Shown: piece by piece, positions 1 to 12,182 of the stretch
Numbering within the stretch: position 1 is the stretch's first letter
How the letters are laid out: every line of letters begins with the position of its first letter
NCBI RefSeq assembly: GCF_029626035.1
Contig: NZ_JARUBE010000003.1
Span: 2,914,001-2,978,000 of the forward strand
Direction of reading: 5' to 3'
Length of the DNA stretch: 64,000 nucleotides
Origin: Micromonospora sp. WMMD980
GTDB lineage: Bacteria; Actinomycetota; Actinomycetes; Mycobacteriales; Micromonosporaceae
The notes under the pieces: model-generated
The model's database searches: none
What the model was told of the DNA's origin: nothing
The model's input: the letters and a program-made list of their open reading frames with translations, nothing else
Position numbers and translations under genes: made by a program

Positions 1-84
1 CAGCTCAGCGCGGGCCTTGCGGATCTCCGCAGCCTTCTCCAGCGCGGCAGCGCGCTGCTCGGGGGTCAGTGACGGGAGCGGCAC
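1..84 (-). CDS. mihF: Actinobacterial integration host factor mIHF, N-terminal part (runs off the left edge)
   Basis: Only the first 28 codons are present, reading VPLPSLTPEQRAAALEKAAE and then IRKARAEL. This is the conserved N-terminal helix of actinobacterial mIHF, a nucleoid-associated protein that binds and bends DNA, supports phage integration in mycobacteria and influences development in streptomycetes. The start is GTG at 84 with AGGAG seven bases upstream. Its place directly after pyrF on the same strand matches the usual actinobacterial order pyrF-mihF-gmk-rpoZ. The remainder of the protein lies outside the window, so its full length cannot be judged. Confidence 0.88.
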   Translation of the reverse strand, partial: MPLPSLTPEQRAAALEKAAEIRKARAEL

Positions 85-186
85 CAGTTCTCCTCAGGTC
101 CCTAGTACGGCGGGCGGAGCCCCACCGCAGCTGTGAAACGTGGTGTCGCTGGCAACCAAAGGGGTCCGTGGTTCCCAGCGCGGGGA

Positions 187-215
187 AAACTAGCGGTCAA
201 CGGAGCTTTCGGCAA
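187..215 (-). promoter_or_regulatory. Probable vegetative sigma promoter for mihF
   Basis: On the minus strand TTGCCG (215-210) and TAGTTT (192-187) are separated by exactly 17 bases, which fits a housekeeping sigma promoter for the leftward mihF gene. The segment sits in the 177-base gap between the pyrF stop and the mihF start and is more AT-rich than its surroundings. A second TTGACC within the spacer could serve as an alternative -35. No mapped transcript start supports it. Confidence 0.45.
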
Positions 216-261
216 CGTGGACGCGCGATGATCAACGTAAAGTGACCGAGCCGTCAGTCAG

Positions 262-1098
262 TCAGGCGGCGGCCAGAGCGGCCCGGCACTCCGCCAGCAC
301 CCGCTCCGTGGCGGCCCGCAGGGCGGCCGGATCCGGCCCGGCGCCCAGCACCTCCCGGGAGTACGACGGCAGCACCGACGGCAGCGCCACGCCGAACACC
401 GTACGGAGCCCGGCCGGCGTGCCGCCCTGCGCGCCCAGCCCCGGCGCGAGCAGCGGGCCGTTGACCGAGCCGAGGTCGTGACCCGTCTCCCCGATCGTCG
501 CGCCGACCACCAGACCGAAGCTGCCGAGCGGCTCCGCACCCCTGTTGAGCTGGGAAATCTCGTCGATCACGGTCTGCGCGACGGTGCGCCCGTCGGCACC
601 CACGGCACGCTGCACCGCGGCGCCCTCGGGGTTGGAGGTGAGCGCCAGGACGAAGACCCCGCCGCCGTACGCGGCGGCCGTTTCGATCATCGGTGCGAGC
701 GAACCTACTCCCAGGTAGGGGCTCGCGGTGACCGCGTCGACATACAGCGGGCTGGATGGATCGAGGTACGCCGAGGCGTACGCGCGGACCGTCGATCCGA
801 TGTCGCCACGCTTGACGTCGAGGAGAACGAGCGCGCCCGCGTTTCGCAACTGTCGGATAGTTGACTCAAGCACACCGACCCCCCGCGCGCCGAAGCGCTC
901 GAAGAACGCCGACTGCGGCTTCACCACGGCGACCCGGTCGCCGATCGCCTCCACCACGGTGCGGCAGAACCGCTCGAGCCCGCCGACGTCGTCCGGCAGC
1001 CCCCAGTCGGCCAGCAACCCCGGATGCGGGTCGATCCCCACACAGAGCGGCCCCCGCTCCGCCACCGCCCGGTGCAGGCGTACGCCGAACGTCTCCAT
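262..1098 (-). CDS. pyrF: Orotidine 5'-phosphate decarboxylase
   Basis: PyrF removes CO2 from OMP to make UMP, the last step of de novo pyrimidine synthesis, in the cytoplasm. The 278-residue product has the length and the active-site segment LLDVKRGDIGST of the longer actinobacterial and mycobacterial type of OMP decarboxylase, and a CVGIDPHPG strand near the N terminus. The ATG at 1098 was chosen over an upstream in-frame start at 1164 because AGGAAGG lies just before it and homologues begin with a similar METFGVRL segment. It is the last pyrimidine gene of the leftward operon, after bioA, and three overlapping TGA-type stops (TGACTGACTGA) end it. Confidence 0.95.
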   Translation of the reverse strand: METFGVRLHRAVAERGPLCVGIDPHPGLLADWGLPDDVGGLERFCRTVVEAIGDRVAVVKPQSAFFERFGARGVGVLESTIRQLRNAGALVLLDVKRGDIGSTVRAYASAYLDPSSPLYVDAVTASPYLGVGSLAPMIETAAAYGGGVFVLALTSNPEGAAVQRAVGADGRTVAQTVIDEISQLNRGAEPLGSFGLVVGATIGETGHDLGSVNGPLLAPGLGAQGGTPAGLRTVFGVALPSVLPSYSREVLGAGPDPAALRAATERVLAECRAALAAA

Positions 1099-1171
1099 CG
1101 GTCCCTTCCTCTCCCGGCGGCTCCGGCCGCCTTCCGTCTCCCGCGACGGGCCTTCCGTCGCCACGTCCCGC

Positions 1172-2446
1172 TCAGCCGGCCCGGACCGCCGCCGCCACGC
1201 CGGCCGCGATCCGGGCCACGTCCCCGGCGTCGCACACGTACGGCGGCATGGTGTAGACGAGATCCCGGAACGGGCGCAGCCACACCCCCTCGGCCACTGC
1301 GGCGGCGGTGGCGGCCGGCAGATCCACCTCGTGGTCCAGCTGCACCACGCCGATCGCGCCGAGCACCCGCACGTCGGCCACCCCGGGCGTGCCGCGCAGC
1401 GGCGCCAGGCCGGCCCGCAGCCCCTCGGCGATGCCCGCGACGCGCCCGGCCCAGTCCCCGGCGGCCAGCAGGCCCAGCGAGGCGTTCGCGACCGCGCACG
1501 CCAACGGATTGCCCATGAACGTCGGCCCGTGCGCCAGCACCCCGCCGGCCGAGATCGCGCCGGCCACCTGCGGGGTGCAGAGCGCCGCGGCCAGCGTGAG
1601 GTAGCCCCCGGTGAGCGCCTTGCCGACGCAGAGCACGTCCGGCGTGACGCCGGCGTGCTCGGCGGCGAACATCCGCCCGGTCCGGCCGAAACCGGTGGCG
1701 ATCTCGTCGAAGACCAGCAGGATGCCGTGCCCCCGGGTCACCTCGCGCAGCACCCGCAGGTAGTGCGGGTGGTGGAACCGCATGCCGCCGGCGCCCTGCA
1801 CCACCGGTTCGACGATCACCGCGGCCAGCTCACCGGCGTGCCGCTCGACCGCGTCCACGAGCGCCGCCTCGTACGCCGGGTCCGGCGGGGCGTCGAATCC
1901 GGCCGGCGGCAGCGGCGCGAACACCTGCCGGGGCAGCACGTCGCCCCAGAGGTGGTGCATGCCGCCCTCCGGGTCGCAGACGCTCATCGGGTGGAACGTG
2001 TCGCCGTGGTAGCCGCCCCGCCAGGTGCCCAGGCGGCGGCGCTCCGGGCGCCCCACGGCGCGCTGGTACTGCAGGCACATCTTCACCGCGACCTCGACGC
2101 TCACCGAGCCGGAGTCGGCCAGGAAGACGTGCTCCAGGCCGTCCGGGGCCAACTCGACCAGGGTGGCGGCCAGGCGCGCGGCCGGTTCGTGGGTGAGCCC
2201 GCCGAACATCACGTGGCTCATCCGGCCGAGCTGGTCGGTCACCGCGGCGTCCAGCACCGGGTGCCGGTAGCCGTGGATCGCCGCCCACCACGACGACATC
2301 CCGTCGACCAGTTCCCGCCCGTCCGCCAACCGCAGCCGCACCCCCGAGGCGCTCCGCACCACGAGCGGCGCGCTGCCCGACGGCATCGCCGCATAGGGAT
2401 GCCAGACGTGCCGCCGATCCACGGCGAGAATCTCCTCGGGCGTCAC
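1172..2446 (-). CDS. bioA: Adenosylmethionine-8-amino-7-oxononanoate aminotransferase
   Basis: BioA is a PLP-dependent class III aminotransferase that turns KAPA into DAPA using S-adenosylmethionine as amino donor, in biotin synthesis. The 424-residue protein shows the BioA-typical HVWHPYAAM near the N terminus, the PLP region [13 protein letters not shown], and the lysine segment [14 protein letters not shown] at 2446 is preceded by an excellent ribosome binding site, AAGGAGG, so the longer reading frame (to 2533) is rejected. It sits between pyrD and pyrF, an unusual guest in a pyrimidine operon; no other bio gene is in the window. A 73-base hairpin repeat lies immediately upstream of its ribosome binding site. 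Confidence 0.94.
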   Translation of the reverse strand: MTPEEILAVDRRHVWHPYAAMPSGSAPLVVRSASGVRLRLADGRELVDGMSSWWAAIHGYRHPVLDAAVTDQLGRMSHVMFGGLTHEPAARLAATLVELAPDGLEHVFLADSGSVSVEVAVKMCLQYQRAVGRPERRRLGTWRGGYHGDTFHPMSVCDPEGGMHHLWGDVLPRQVFAPLPPAGFDAPPDPAYEAALVDAVERHAGELAAVIVEPVVQGAGGMRFHHPHYLRVLREVTRGHGILLVFDEIATGFGRTGRMFAAEHAGVTPDVLCVGKALTGGYLTLAAALCTPQVAGAISAGGVLAHGPTFMGNPLACAVANASLGLLAAGDWAGRVAGIAEGLRAGLAPLRGTPGVADVRVLGAIGVVQLDHEVDLPAATAAAVAEGVWLRPFRDLVYTMPPYVCDAGDVARIAAGVAAAVRAG

Positions 2447-2467
2447 AGGTCCTCCTTCCCCCTCCCC

Positions 2468-2540
2468 CGCGATCTTGCAGTTTCGGCCCGCCATCTGCCC
2501 GGTTCGGGCGGTATGCCGGGGCAGCAACTGCAAGATCGCG
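2468..2540. repeat. 70-bp dispersed hairpin repeat, copy A
   Basis: The two arms, 2468-2482 (CGCGATCTTGCAGTT) and 2526-2540, form a perfect 15-bp inverted repeat around a 43-base middle part. A second copy lies at 37243-37311 with the same 70-base unit length. Conserved middle blocks are TTTCGGCCC at the left and TGCCGGGGCAG at the right, which can pair further as CGGC/GCCG and leave GGGCAG unpaired. The copies differ at one stem pair in a compensating way (G-C here, C-G in copy B). It lies in the pyrD-bioA gap, about ten bases before the bioA ribosome binding site. Confidence 0.85.
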
Positions 2541-2560
2541 CGGCGGTGGGGTGGGGTGGG

Positions 2561-3580
2561 TTAGCGGGGTGGGTGGGGGTGGGTGGTGATGGCTCGGGTC
2601 AGGGTGGGGCCGCGGTAGATGAAGCCGGTGTAGAGCTGGACCAGGGCGGCGCCGGCGTCGAACATCCGGGTCGCGTCGTCGGGGTCGAGGATGCCGCCGA
2701 CGCCGATCACCGGCAGCCGCCCCCCGGTCTCCCGGTGCACGAACGCGACCAGTTCCCGGGACCGGGCGGTCAGCGGGCGGCCGGAGAGGCCGCCGGCCTC
2801 GGCGCCGCGCGCCCGGTCGGCCGGGGCGAGCCCTTCCCGGCCGAGCGTGGTGTTGGTGGCGATGACACCCGCCGCGCCCCGGTCCAGGCAGACCGCCAGC
2901 AGCTCGGCCACGGCCGCGTCGGTGAGGTCCGGGGCGATCTTCACCAGCACCGGCTTCTCCCCCACCAGCGCGGCGAGCAGCGCGTCCAGGTGGGACCGGT
3001 CCTGAAGCGACCGCAGGCCCGGGGTGTTCGGTGAGGACACGTTGACCGCGAAGTAGTCCCCGTGGTCCTTGAGCGCCCGGTAGGAGGCGAGGTAGTCCTC
3101 GACGGCCTCGTCCAGCGGGGTCACCTTGGACTTGCCCAGCGAGATGCCCAGCGGCACGTCGAGCGGTCGGGGCAGCGCCGACAGCCGGGTCGCGAGCGCC
3201 TCGGCGCCGGCGTTGTTGAAGCCCATCCGGTTGACCACGGCCTCGCTGTCGCGCAGCCGGAACAGCCGGGGCCGGGGGTTGCCCGGCTGGGCCTGCGCGG
3301 TGACGGTGCCGACCTCGACGAAGCCGAAGCCCAGCGCCGGCCAGGCCGGCAACGCGACCCCGTTCTTGTCCATCCCGGCCGCCAACCCGACCGGGTTCGG
3401 GAACCGCACCCCGAACACCTCGCGCGGCGCGGCCCGGAAGTACGCGCGCCGCAGCGCCGCCAGCACCGCCGGCCGACGTGACAACGCGGCGAGCCGCGCC
3501 AGCGTCCACTCGTGCGCCGCCTCCGCGTCCCCGCCCCCCAGCGCGAACAGCCGGGGCCGCACCACCCTCTCGAAGATCAC
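2561..3580 (-). CDS. pyrD: Dihydroorotate dehydrogenase (quinone), class 2
   Basis: PyrD oxidises dihydroorotate to orotate and passes electrons through FMN to membrane quinones. The 339-residue protein has the N-terminal helical extension of class 2 enzymes, the segment [15 protein letters not shown] that binds [12 protein letters not shown], and SSPNTPGLR with the expected serine base. The ATG at 3580 follows a GGGGGG ribosome binding site. It lies 70 bases after carB in the same direction, with a long imperfect hairpin in the gap. Its stop is followed by the dispersed hairpin repeat and then bioA. Confidence 0.95.
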   Translation of the reverse strand: MIFERVVRPRLFALGGGDAEAAHEWTLARLAALSRRPAVLAALRRAYFRAAPREVFGVRFPNPVGLAAGMDKNGVALPAWPALGFGFVEVGTVTAQAQPGNPRPRLFRLRDSEAVVNRMGFNNAGAEALATRLSALPRPLDVPLGISLGKSKVTPLDEAVEDYLASYRALKDHGDYFAVNVSSPNTPGLRSLQDRSHLDALLAALVGEKPVLVKIAPDLTDAAVAELLAVCLDRGAAGVIATNTTLGREGLAPADRARGAEAGGLSGRPLTARSRELVAFVHRETGGRLPVIGVGGILDPDDATRMFDAGAALVQLYTGFIYRGPTLTRAITTHPHPPR

Positions 3581-3600
3581 CGCTGGCCCCCCGACTCGGT

Positions 3601-3640
3601 GATCGGGAGGATGGCGGTGCGGTCCGCCACCCTCACGATC
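3601..3640. other. Imperfect 17-bp hairpin between carB and pyrD
   Basis: Arms 3601-3617 (GATCGGGAGGATGGCGG) and 3624-3640 match at 15 of 17 positions around the six-base loop TGCGGT. In the leftward transcript it starts about ten bases after the carB stop and ends about 20 bases before the pyrD start. There is no U-rich tail, so it may be an RNA processing or stability element, or a weak attenuator, rather than a full terminator. Function is inference. Confidence 0.5.
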
Positions 3641-3650
3641 GACGGGGTGG

Positions 3651-6990
<3,340 letters not shown>

Positions 6991-6998
<8 letters not shown>

Positions 6999-8133
6999 TC
7001 TTGCCGCCTTCGATGAGCTCCGCGAAGCGGTCGAACAGGTAGTCCGCGTCGTGCGGGCCGGCCGCCGCCTCCGGGTGGTACTGGACGGTGAAGGCGGGCA
7101 CGTCCACGGCCCGCAGCCCCTCGACCACGTTGTCATTGAGGCACACATGGGAGACCCGGACCCCGCCGAAGTCGGTGTCGACCACCTGGTCGGGCACCAC
7201 CGCGCCGGAGGTGACGCCCGGCACCTCGACGGCGAAGCCGTGGTTGTGGCTGGTCACCTCGACCTTGCCGGTGGCCCGGTCGAGCACCGGCTGGTTGATG
7301 CCGCGGTGGCCGTACCCCAGCTTGTAGGTGCCGAAGCCGAGCGCCCGGCCGAGGATCTGGCTGCCGAAGCAGATGCCGAACAGCGGGATCCGCCGGGTCA
7401 GCACCTCCCGCGCGAGAGCCACCGGGCCGTCGGCGGTCGCCGGATCGCCCGGGCCGGGCGAGAGGAACACCGCGTCCGCGCCGGTGGCGAGCAGGTCGCC
7501 GATCGTCGAGTCGGCGGGCAGCACGTGGGTGGTGACGCCGCGGGCGGCGAGCCGGCGCGGCACGTTGCGCTTGATGCCCAGGTCCAGCGCGGCCACCGTG
7601 AACCGGTGCGCGCCCTGCGCCTCGACGACGTACGGCTTCGCGGTGGTCACCTCGGTGGACAGGTCCGCGCCGACCATGGCCGGCGAGGTGCGGACCCGCT
7701 CCAGCAGCGCGGCCGGGTCGTCGTCGACGCTGGAGACGCCGACCCGCATCGCGCCACGCTCGCGCAGGTGCCGGGTCAGCGCCCGGGTGTCGATCCCGCT
7801 GATGCCGACCACGCCCTCGGCGGCGAGCCGGTCCTCCAGGCCGCCGGTGGCGCGCCAGTTCGAGCCGATCCGGGCCGGGTCGCGCACCACGTAGCCGGCG
7901 ACCCAGATCCGGCCGGACTCGTCGTCCTCGCCGTTCACGCCGGTGTTGCCGATGTGCGGCGCGGTCTGCACCACCACCTGGCGGTGGTAGGAGGGGTCGG
8001 TGAGCGTCTCCTGGTAGCCGGTCATGCCGGTGTTGAAGACCGCCTCGCCGAAGGTCTCCCCGACGCTGCCGTACGCCTCGCCGTGGAACGTGCGCCCGTC
8101 CTCCAGGACGAGGATCGCGCTTCTGCGCCTCAC
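6991..8133 (-). CDS. carA: Carbamoyl-phosphate synthase small (glutaminase) subunit
   Basis: CarA hydrolyses glutamine and channels ammonia to CarB. The 380-residue protein has the CarA N-terminal domain ([14 protein letters not shown]) and a class I glutamine amidotransferase domain with the nucleophile cysteine in [17 protein letters not shown], followed by HRGINQPV and the catalytic [10 protein letters not shown]. The motif is CFGSQ rather than the enteric CLGHQ, a variation I expect in actinobacteria. The start overlaps the pyrC stop by four bases (ATGA) and the 3' end overlaps carB by eight, so the operon is tightly coupled here. Confidence 0.97.
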
Positions 8134-9407
8134 TTGGTTGCCTTTCCGTCCAGGACCGTCGGCTCGCCGCGCAGGAAGGTCGCCACGATGCGACCCGGCA
8201 GCGTCATCCGGGCGTACGGGGTGTTGCGACTACGACTGGCCAGCTCGGCCGGCTCGATCACCCGGCGGGCGGCCGGGTCGACAAGGGTCAGGTTGGCCGG
8301 CACGCCGGGCGCCGGGTCGAGGCCGTGCCCGTCCAGCCCGGCGATCCGGGCCGGGACCCGCGACATCCGCTCGGCGATCAGGTCCCACCGCGGGCCGAGC
8401 ACGTCCAGCGCGATGGAGAGCGCGGTCTCCAGGCCGAGCATGCCCGGCCGGGCGTACGCCCACTCGCACTCCTTGTCCTCCACCGCGTGCGGCGCGTGGT
8501 CGGTGGCGATGACGTCGATCACGCCCTCGGCCAGCGCGGCCCGCAGCGCGTCGACGTCGGCGGCGGTCCGCAGCGGCGGATTGACCTTGAAGACCGGGTC
8601 GTAGCTCTCGGCCTTCTCGTCGGTGAGGAGAAGATGGTGCGGCGTCACCTCGGCGGTCACCCGCACGCCGCGCGCCTTGGCCTGGCGCAGCACCTCGACG
8701 CTGCCGGCGGTGGAGACGTGGCAGACGTGCAGCCGGCTGCCCACGTGCTCGGCCAGCAGCACGTCCCGGGCGATGATCGCCTCCTCGGCGACCGCCGGCC
8801 AGCCGGTCAGGCCGAGCCTCGTGGAGACCTCGCCCTCGTGCATCTGCGCGCCCTCGGTGAGCCGGGGCTCCTCCGCGTGCTGGGCGACCACCCCGTCGAA
8901 CGCCTTCACGTACTCCAGCGCCCGGCGCATCAGCCGCGGGTCGGCCACGCAGTGCCCGTCGTCGGAGAAGATCCGCACCCGGGCCGCGGAGTCGGCCATC
9001 GCGCCCAGCTCGGCCAGGCGCTCGCCGGCCAGCCCGACGGTGACCGCGCCGATCGGCTGCACGTCGACCAGGCCGGCCTCCCGGCCGAGCCGCCACACCT
9101 GCTCGACCACGCCCGCGGTGTCCGCGACCGGCGAGGTGTTGGCCATCGCGCAGACCGCCGTGTAGCCGCCGAGCGCCGCCGCCCGGGACCCGGACTCGAC
9201 CGTCTCGGCGTCCTCCCGACCGGGCTCGCGCAGGTGGGTGTGCAGGTCGACCAGGCCGGGCAGCGCGACCAGGCCGGTCGCGTCGATCACCGTGGCGCCG
9301 TCCGCGGCCAGGCCGGCGCCGACCTCGGCCACCACGCCGTCGCGGATGAGCAGGTCGGTCGGCTCGCCGCCGACCGGGCTGACGTTCTTGATCAGGTACG
9401 CGGTCAC
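8130..9407 (-). CDS. pyrC: Dihydroorotase
   Basis: PyrC is the zinc amidohydrolase that cyclises carbamoyl aspartate to dihydroorotate. The 425-residue class I enzyme shows the metal-binding [10 protein letters not shown], further ligands in [11 protein letters not shown] and [11 protein letters not shown], and the conserved ATDHAPH. Both ends overlap neighbouring genes by four bases (pyrB upstream, carA downstream), which supports the start at 9407 and co-translation across the operon. Confidence 0.96.
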   Translation of the reverse strand: MTAYLIKNVSPVGGEPTDLLIRDGVVAEVGAGLAADGATVIDATGLVALPGLVDLHTHLREPGREDAETVESGSRAAALGGYTAVCAMANTSPVADTAGVVEQVWRLGREAGLVDVQPIGAVTVGLAGERLAELGAMADSAARVRIFSDDGHCVADPRLMRRALEYVKAFDGVVAQHAEEPRLTEGAQMHEGEVSTRLGLTGWPAVAEEAIIARDVLLAEHVGSRLHVCHVSTAGSVEVLRQAKARGVRVTAEVTPHHLLLTDEKAESYDPVFKVNPPLRTAADVDALRAALAEGVIDVIATDHAPHAVEDKECEWAYARPGMLGLETALSIALDVLGPRWDLIAERMSRVPARIAGLDGHGLDPAPGVPANLTLVDPAARRVIEPAELASRSRNTPYARMTLPGRIVATFLRGEPTVLDGKATK

Positions 9408-10330
9408 CGGTTGCTCCCTCCGAGCAGCAGGTAGAGGACGGCCATCCGCACGGAGACCCCGTTGGCGACCTGTTCGACGATGGTGGAGCGGGACGAGTCG
9501 GCGACCTCGGGCGTGATCTCCATCCCCCGGTTCATCGGGCCCGGGTGCATGACGATCGCGTGCTCGGGCAACCGGCCCATGCGCGGCCCGTCGAGCCCGA
9601 AGCGGCGGGCGTACTCCCGGGCCGACGGGAAGTAGGAGTCGCTCATCCGCTCCCGCTGCACCCGCAGCATCATCACCACGTCCACGTCGGGAAGAACGGT
9701 GTCGAGGTCGTAGGAGACGTCGGTACCGGGGGCGAGCGCCGGCGAGATGTCGCGCGGGATGAGCGTCGGCGGGCCGACCAGGGTGACCTTGGCGCCCAGC
9801 GTGCTCAGCAGCAGCACGTTCGAGCGGGCCACCCGGGAGTGCAGCACGTCGCCGACGATCGCCACGTGCAGGCCGGCGAGCCGGCCCAGCCGGGACCGCA
9901 TGGTGTACGCGTCGAGCAGCGCCTGGGTGGGGTGCTCGTGGGTGCCGTCGCCGGCGTTGACCACCGACCCGTCCACCCAGTCGGCCAGCCGGTGCGGGGC
10001 GCCGGAGGCGGGATGCCGCACGACCACCGCGTCGGCGCCCATCGCCTGGAGGGTGAGCGCGGTGTCCTTCAGGCTCTCACCCTTGGTCACGCTGGAGCCC
10101 TTGGCGGAAAAGTTGATCACGTCGGCGCTGAGCCGCTTGGCGGCCGCCTCGAACGAGATCCGGGTCCGGGTGGAGTCCTCGTAGAAGAGGTTGACCACCG
10201 TCCGCCCGCGCAACGCGGGCAGCTTCTTGACCTCCCGGCCGGCCACGGTGGCCATCTCGGCCGCGGTGTCCAGGACCAGGGTGGCGGTGTCGGCGTCCAG
10301 GTCGGCGCCGGAGAGCAGGTGCCGGATCAT
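9404..10330 (-). CDS. pyrB: Aspartate carbamoyltransferase catalytic subunit
   Basis: PyrB condenses carbamoyl phosphate with aspartate, the first committed pyrimidine step. The 308-residue protein carries the carbamoyl-phosphate site [12 protein letters not shown], the lysine loop [20 protein letters not shown] and the C-terminal HPGPMNRG. No pyrI regulatory subunit is present, as is usual in Gram-positive bacteria where control lies with PyrR. Its start overlaps the pyrR stop by four bases. Confidence 0.97.
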   Translation of the reverse strand: MIRHLLSGADLDADTATLVLDTAAEMATVAGREVKKLPALRGRTVVNLFYEDSTRTRISFEAAAKRLSADVINFSAKGSSVTKGESLKDTALTLQAMGADAVVVRHPASGAPHRLADWVDGSVVNAGDGTHEHPTQALLDAYTMRSRLGRLAGLHVAIVGDVLHSRVARSNVLLLSTLGAKVTLVGPPTLIPRDISPALAPGTDVSYDLDTVLPDVDVVMMLRVQRERMSDSYFPSAREYARRFGLDGPRMGRLPEHAIVMHPGPMNRGMEITPEVADSSRSTIVEQVANGVSVRMAVLYLLLGGSNR

Positions 10331-10911
10331 GAGAGGACGCCTCCGTGCAGCCGTACCTCGTCCTCGCCGTCGGTCTCGGCGAGGGTGACCTTGACGTTCT
10401 CGGCCAGCGCGGTGGGGATGTTCTTGCCGACGTAGTCGGCGCGGATCGGCAGTTGGCGGTGACCGCGGTCGACCAGCACCGCGAGTTGCACCGAGGCCGG
10501 GCGGCCGACGTCGCTGAGCGCGTCCAGCGCGGCCCGCACGGTGCGGCCGGAGAAGAGCACGTCGTCGACGAGCACGACCCGCCGGCCGTCGATGCCGCCC
10601 GGCGGCAGGTCGGTCGGGCCGACCGCGCGGGTCGCGTGCCGGCGCAGGTCGTCGCGGTAGAGCGTGATGTCGAGCACGCCGACCGGGACGGTCACGTCCT
10701 CGAACGTGCTGATCCGGGCCGCGAGGCGGCGGGCCAGGGGAACGCCCCGGGTGGGGATGCCGAGCAGCACCGTGTCGGCGGCGCCCTGGGTCTTCTCCAG
10801 GATCTGGTGGGCGATGCGGTCGACCACCCGCGAGACGTCGGCGGCGGCGAGGATCACCTTCACCGAGGGTTGTCGCGGCGGCGACGAATGGGCAGCCGGT
10901 GGGTAGGCCAC
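10327..10911 (-). CDS. pyrR: Bifunctional pyr operon regulator / uracil phosphoribosyltransferase
   Basis: PyrR binds UMP or UTP and a pyr mRNA hairpin to repress the operon, and is related to phosphoribosyltransferases. The 194-residue protein has the PRPP loop [17 protein letters not shown] and the conserved segments [15 protein letters not shown] and [19 protein letters not shown] at 10911 follows the strong AAGGAGG at a suitable distance, so the earlier start at 10935 is rejected. It is the first gene of the leftward pyrimidine operon. The ribosome binding site is inside a hairpin resembling a PyrR target, which implies autoregulation. Confidence 0.95.
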   Translation of the reverse strand: MAYPPAAHSSPPRQPSVKVILAAADVSRVVDRIAHQILEKTQGAADTVLLGIPTRGVPLARRLAARISTFEDVTVPVGVLDITLYRDDLRRHATRAVGPTDLPPGGIDGRRVVLVDDVLFSGRTVRAALDALSDVGRPASVQLAVLVDRGHRQLPIRADYVGKNIPTALAENVKVTLAETDGEDEVRLHGGVLS

Positions 10912-10915
10912 GGCG

Positions 10916-10945
10916 GACCTCCTTCCCCGCCTCACGGGACGGGTC
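10916..10945 (-). promoter_or_regulatory. Probable PyrR-binding RNA hairpin over the pyrR ribosome binding site
   Basis: Read on the minus strand, GACC (10945-10942) pairs with GGTC (10919-10916), and CCC/GGG inside closes a loop with the sequence CCCGTGAGGCGGGGAAGGAGG. The GTGAGGC...AAGG pattern resembles the conserved loop of PyrR-binding sites. The AAGGAGG ribosome binding site is part of the 3' arm. PyrR-dependent translational repression with this layout is described in Mycobacterium smegmatis. A further GC-rich hairpin (CGGGCCC-GTCGA-GGGCCCG, 10971-10989) lies just upstream. The match was judged by eye, not with a covariance model. Confidence 0.62.
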
Positions 10946-11115
10946 GTTAAAGGACGTCTATCGACTCCGGCGGGCCCTCGACGGGCCCGGACCGGGGCTT
11001 CACGCCACGTTACCAGCGGTCACCGGGCCCACCGCCGCCGGTCCTGACCTGCTGGTCAGCCCGGAGAAATGCGGACAAGCCACACCGGCCTCCCGGACCT
11101 CGTGGACCGCAACAC

Positions 11116-11144
11116 TTGACCACGTGTCGCAATCCCCGTACCGT
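11116..11144 (+). promoter_or_regulatory. Vegetative promoter of bldD
   Basis: TTGACC (11116-11121) and TACCGT (11139-11144) are separated by 17 bases, a good match to actinomycete principal sigma factor promoters. Transcription would begin near 11151, leaving a leader of about 47 bases before bldD. An inverted repeat CTGACC-TGCT-GGTCAG (11044-11059) lies upstream in the shared pyrR-bldD region and could be an operator. I could not identify a clear BldD box for autoregulation. Confidence 0.6.
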
Positions 11145-11197
11145 CACGCTCCGTAGCGATAGCTGGGAGAACCCCGAGCAGCACTGGGAGTGTCCGA

Positions 11198-11686
11198 ATG
11201 CCCTCTGAATACGCCAAGTCGCTGGGCGCCCGCCTGCGCTCCATCCGCCAGCAGCAGGGCCTGTCCCTGCAGGGGGTGGAGGAGAAGTCGAACGGGCGGT
11301 GGAAGGCCGTGGTGGTCGGCTCGTACGAGCGCGGCGACCGCGCCGTCACCGTGTCCCGCCTGGCGGAGCTGGCCGACTTCTACCGCGTTCCCGTCTCGGA
11401 GCTGCTGCCCGACGGCAGTGGGGTGCGTCACGAGCCCACCAGCAAGATCGTGCTCGACCTGGAGCGGCTCTACGACGAGGCCTCCGAGGACCTCGCGTAC
11501 GTCGCCCGGTACGCGCGCGCCATCCAGCAGCAGCGCGGCGACTACAACGGCCGGGTGCTCTCCATCCGCGCCGACGACCTGCGCGCCCTCGCGATCGTCT
11601 ACGACGCCTCGCCGTCGGGCCTGATCGAGCGGCTCACCGAGCACGGTGTGCTGGTCGCCGACCCGCGCGCGTTCTTCGCCTCCTGA
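11198..11686 (+). CDS. bldD: Developmental master regulator BldD
   Basis: BldD represses sporulation and antibiotic genes during vegetative growth in actinomycetes and dimerises through cyclic-di-GMP. The 162-residue protein has an N-terminal XRE-type helix-turn-helix (about residues 6-70, with GSYERGDRAVTVSRLAELAD) and a C-terminal domain carrying the c-di-GMP signature RGD (113-115), eight residues, then RADD (124-127), equal to the family's RGD-x8-RQDD apart from one residue. It is the only plus-strand gene between pyrR and nusB, its usual place in actinomycetes. A strong hairpin terminator follows. Confidence 0.96.
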   Translation: MPSEYAKSLGARLRSIRQQQGLSLQGVEEKSNGRWKAVVVGSYERGDRAVTVSRLAELADFYRVPVSELLPDGSGVRHEPTSKIVLDLERLYDEASEDLAYVARYARAIQQQRGDYNGRVLSIRADDLRALAIVYDASPSGLIERLTEHGVLVADPRAFFAS

Positions 11687-11693
11687 CGCCCGC

Positions 11694-11729
11694 ACGAAGG
11701 GCCCGCGCCGTCCGGCGCGGGCCCTTCGT
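11694..11729. terminator. Bidirectional terminator between bldD and nusB
   Basis: A perfect 16-bp inverted repeat (ACGAAGGGCCCGCGCC, loop GTCC, and its complement) starts eight bases after the bldD stop and ends 18 bases before the nusB stop on the opposite strand. The position between converging genes and the length of the stem make it a two-way factor-independent terminator of the GC-rich actinobacterial type without a long U-run. Confidence 0.85.
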
Positions 11730-11747
11730 CGTTCCTGCCTGCGGGTC

Positions 11748-12182
11748 TCAGCGGCTGGCGTACTCGGCGATCCGGCCGAGAATGCCGTTGAGGAAGCGGG
11801 GCGAGTCGTCGGTCGACATCTGCCGAGCCAGCTCGACGGCCTCGCTGATCGCCACCGCGTCGTCGATCTCGTCGACGTAGAGCAGCTCGTACACGGCGAT
11901 CCGGGCCAGGTTGCGGTCGACCACCGGCATCCGGTCGAGCGTCCACCCCTCGGCGTAGCTGGCGATCGTCTCGTCGATCCGGTCCAGGTGCGCCGCGACG
12001 CCCTCGACCAGCCCGACGGCGTAGCCGAGGTGGTCGGGTCGGGGCTGCTCGATCCGCTCCAGGTAGCCGGCGAGCACCTCGACCGGCGGGCGGTCCCGCA
12101 GGTCGGCCTCGAAGAGCACGTCCAGCGCCCGCTTGCGCGCCTTGCGGCGCGCCGGCATCTGCTGCTTCGGACCCTCGGCCAT
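11748..12182 (-). CDS. nusB: Transcription antitermination factor NusB
   Basis: NusB binds boxA RNA with NusE (S10) and supports antitermination of rRNA operons. The 144-residue all-helical protein shows an RKARKRALDVLFEADL N-terminal helix and C-terminal segments VVDRNLARIAVYELLY and DSPRFLNGILGRIAE, all typical of the family. Its start codon overlaps the efp stop (TGATG), so it is translationally coupled to elongation factor P. It converges on bldD with a shared terminator. Confidence 0.95.
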   Translation of the reverse strand: MAEGPKQQMPARRKARKRALDVLFEADLRDRPPVEVLAGYLERIEQPRPDHLGYAVGLVEGVAAHLDRIDETIASYAEGWTLDRMPVVDRNLARIAVYELLYVDEIDDAVAISEAVELARQMSTDDSPRFLNGILGRIAEYASR

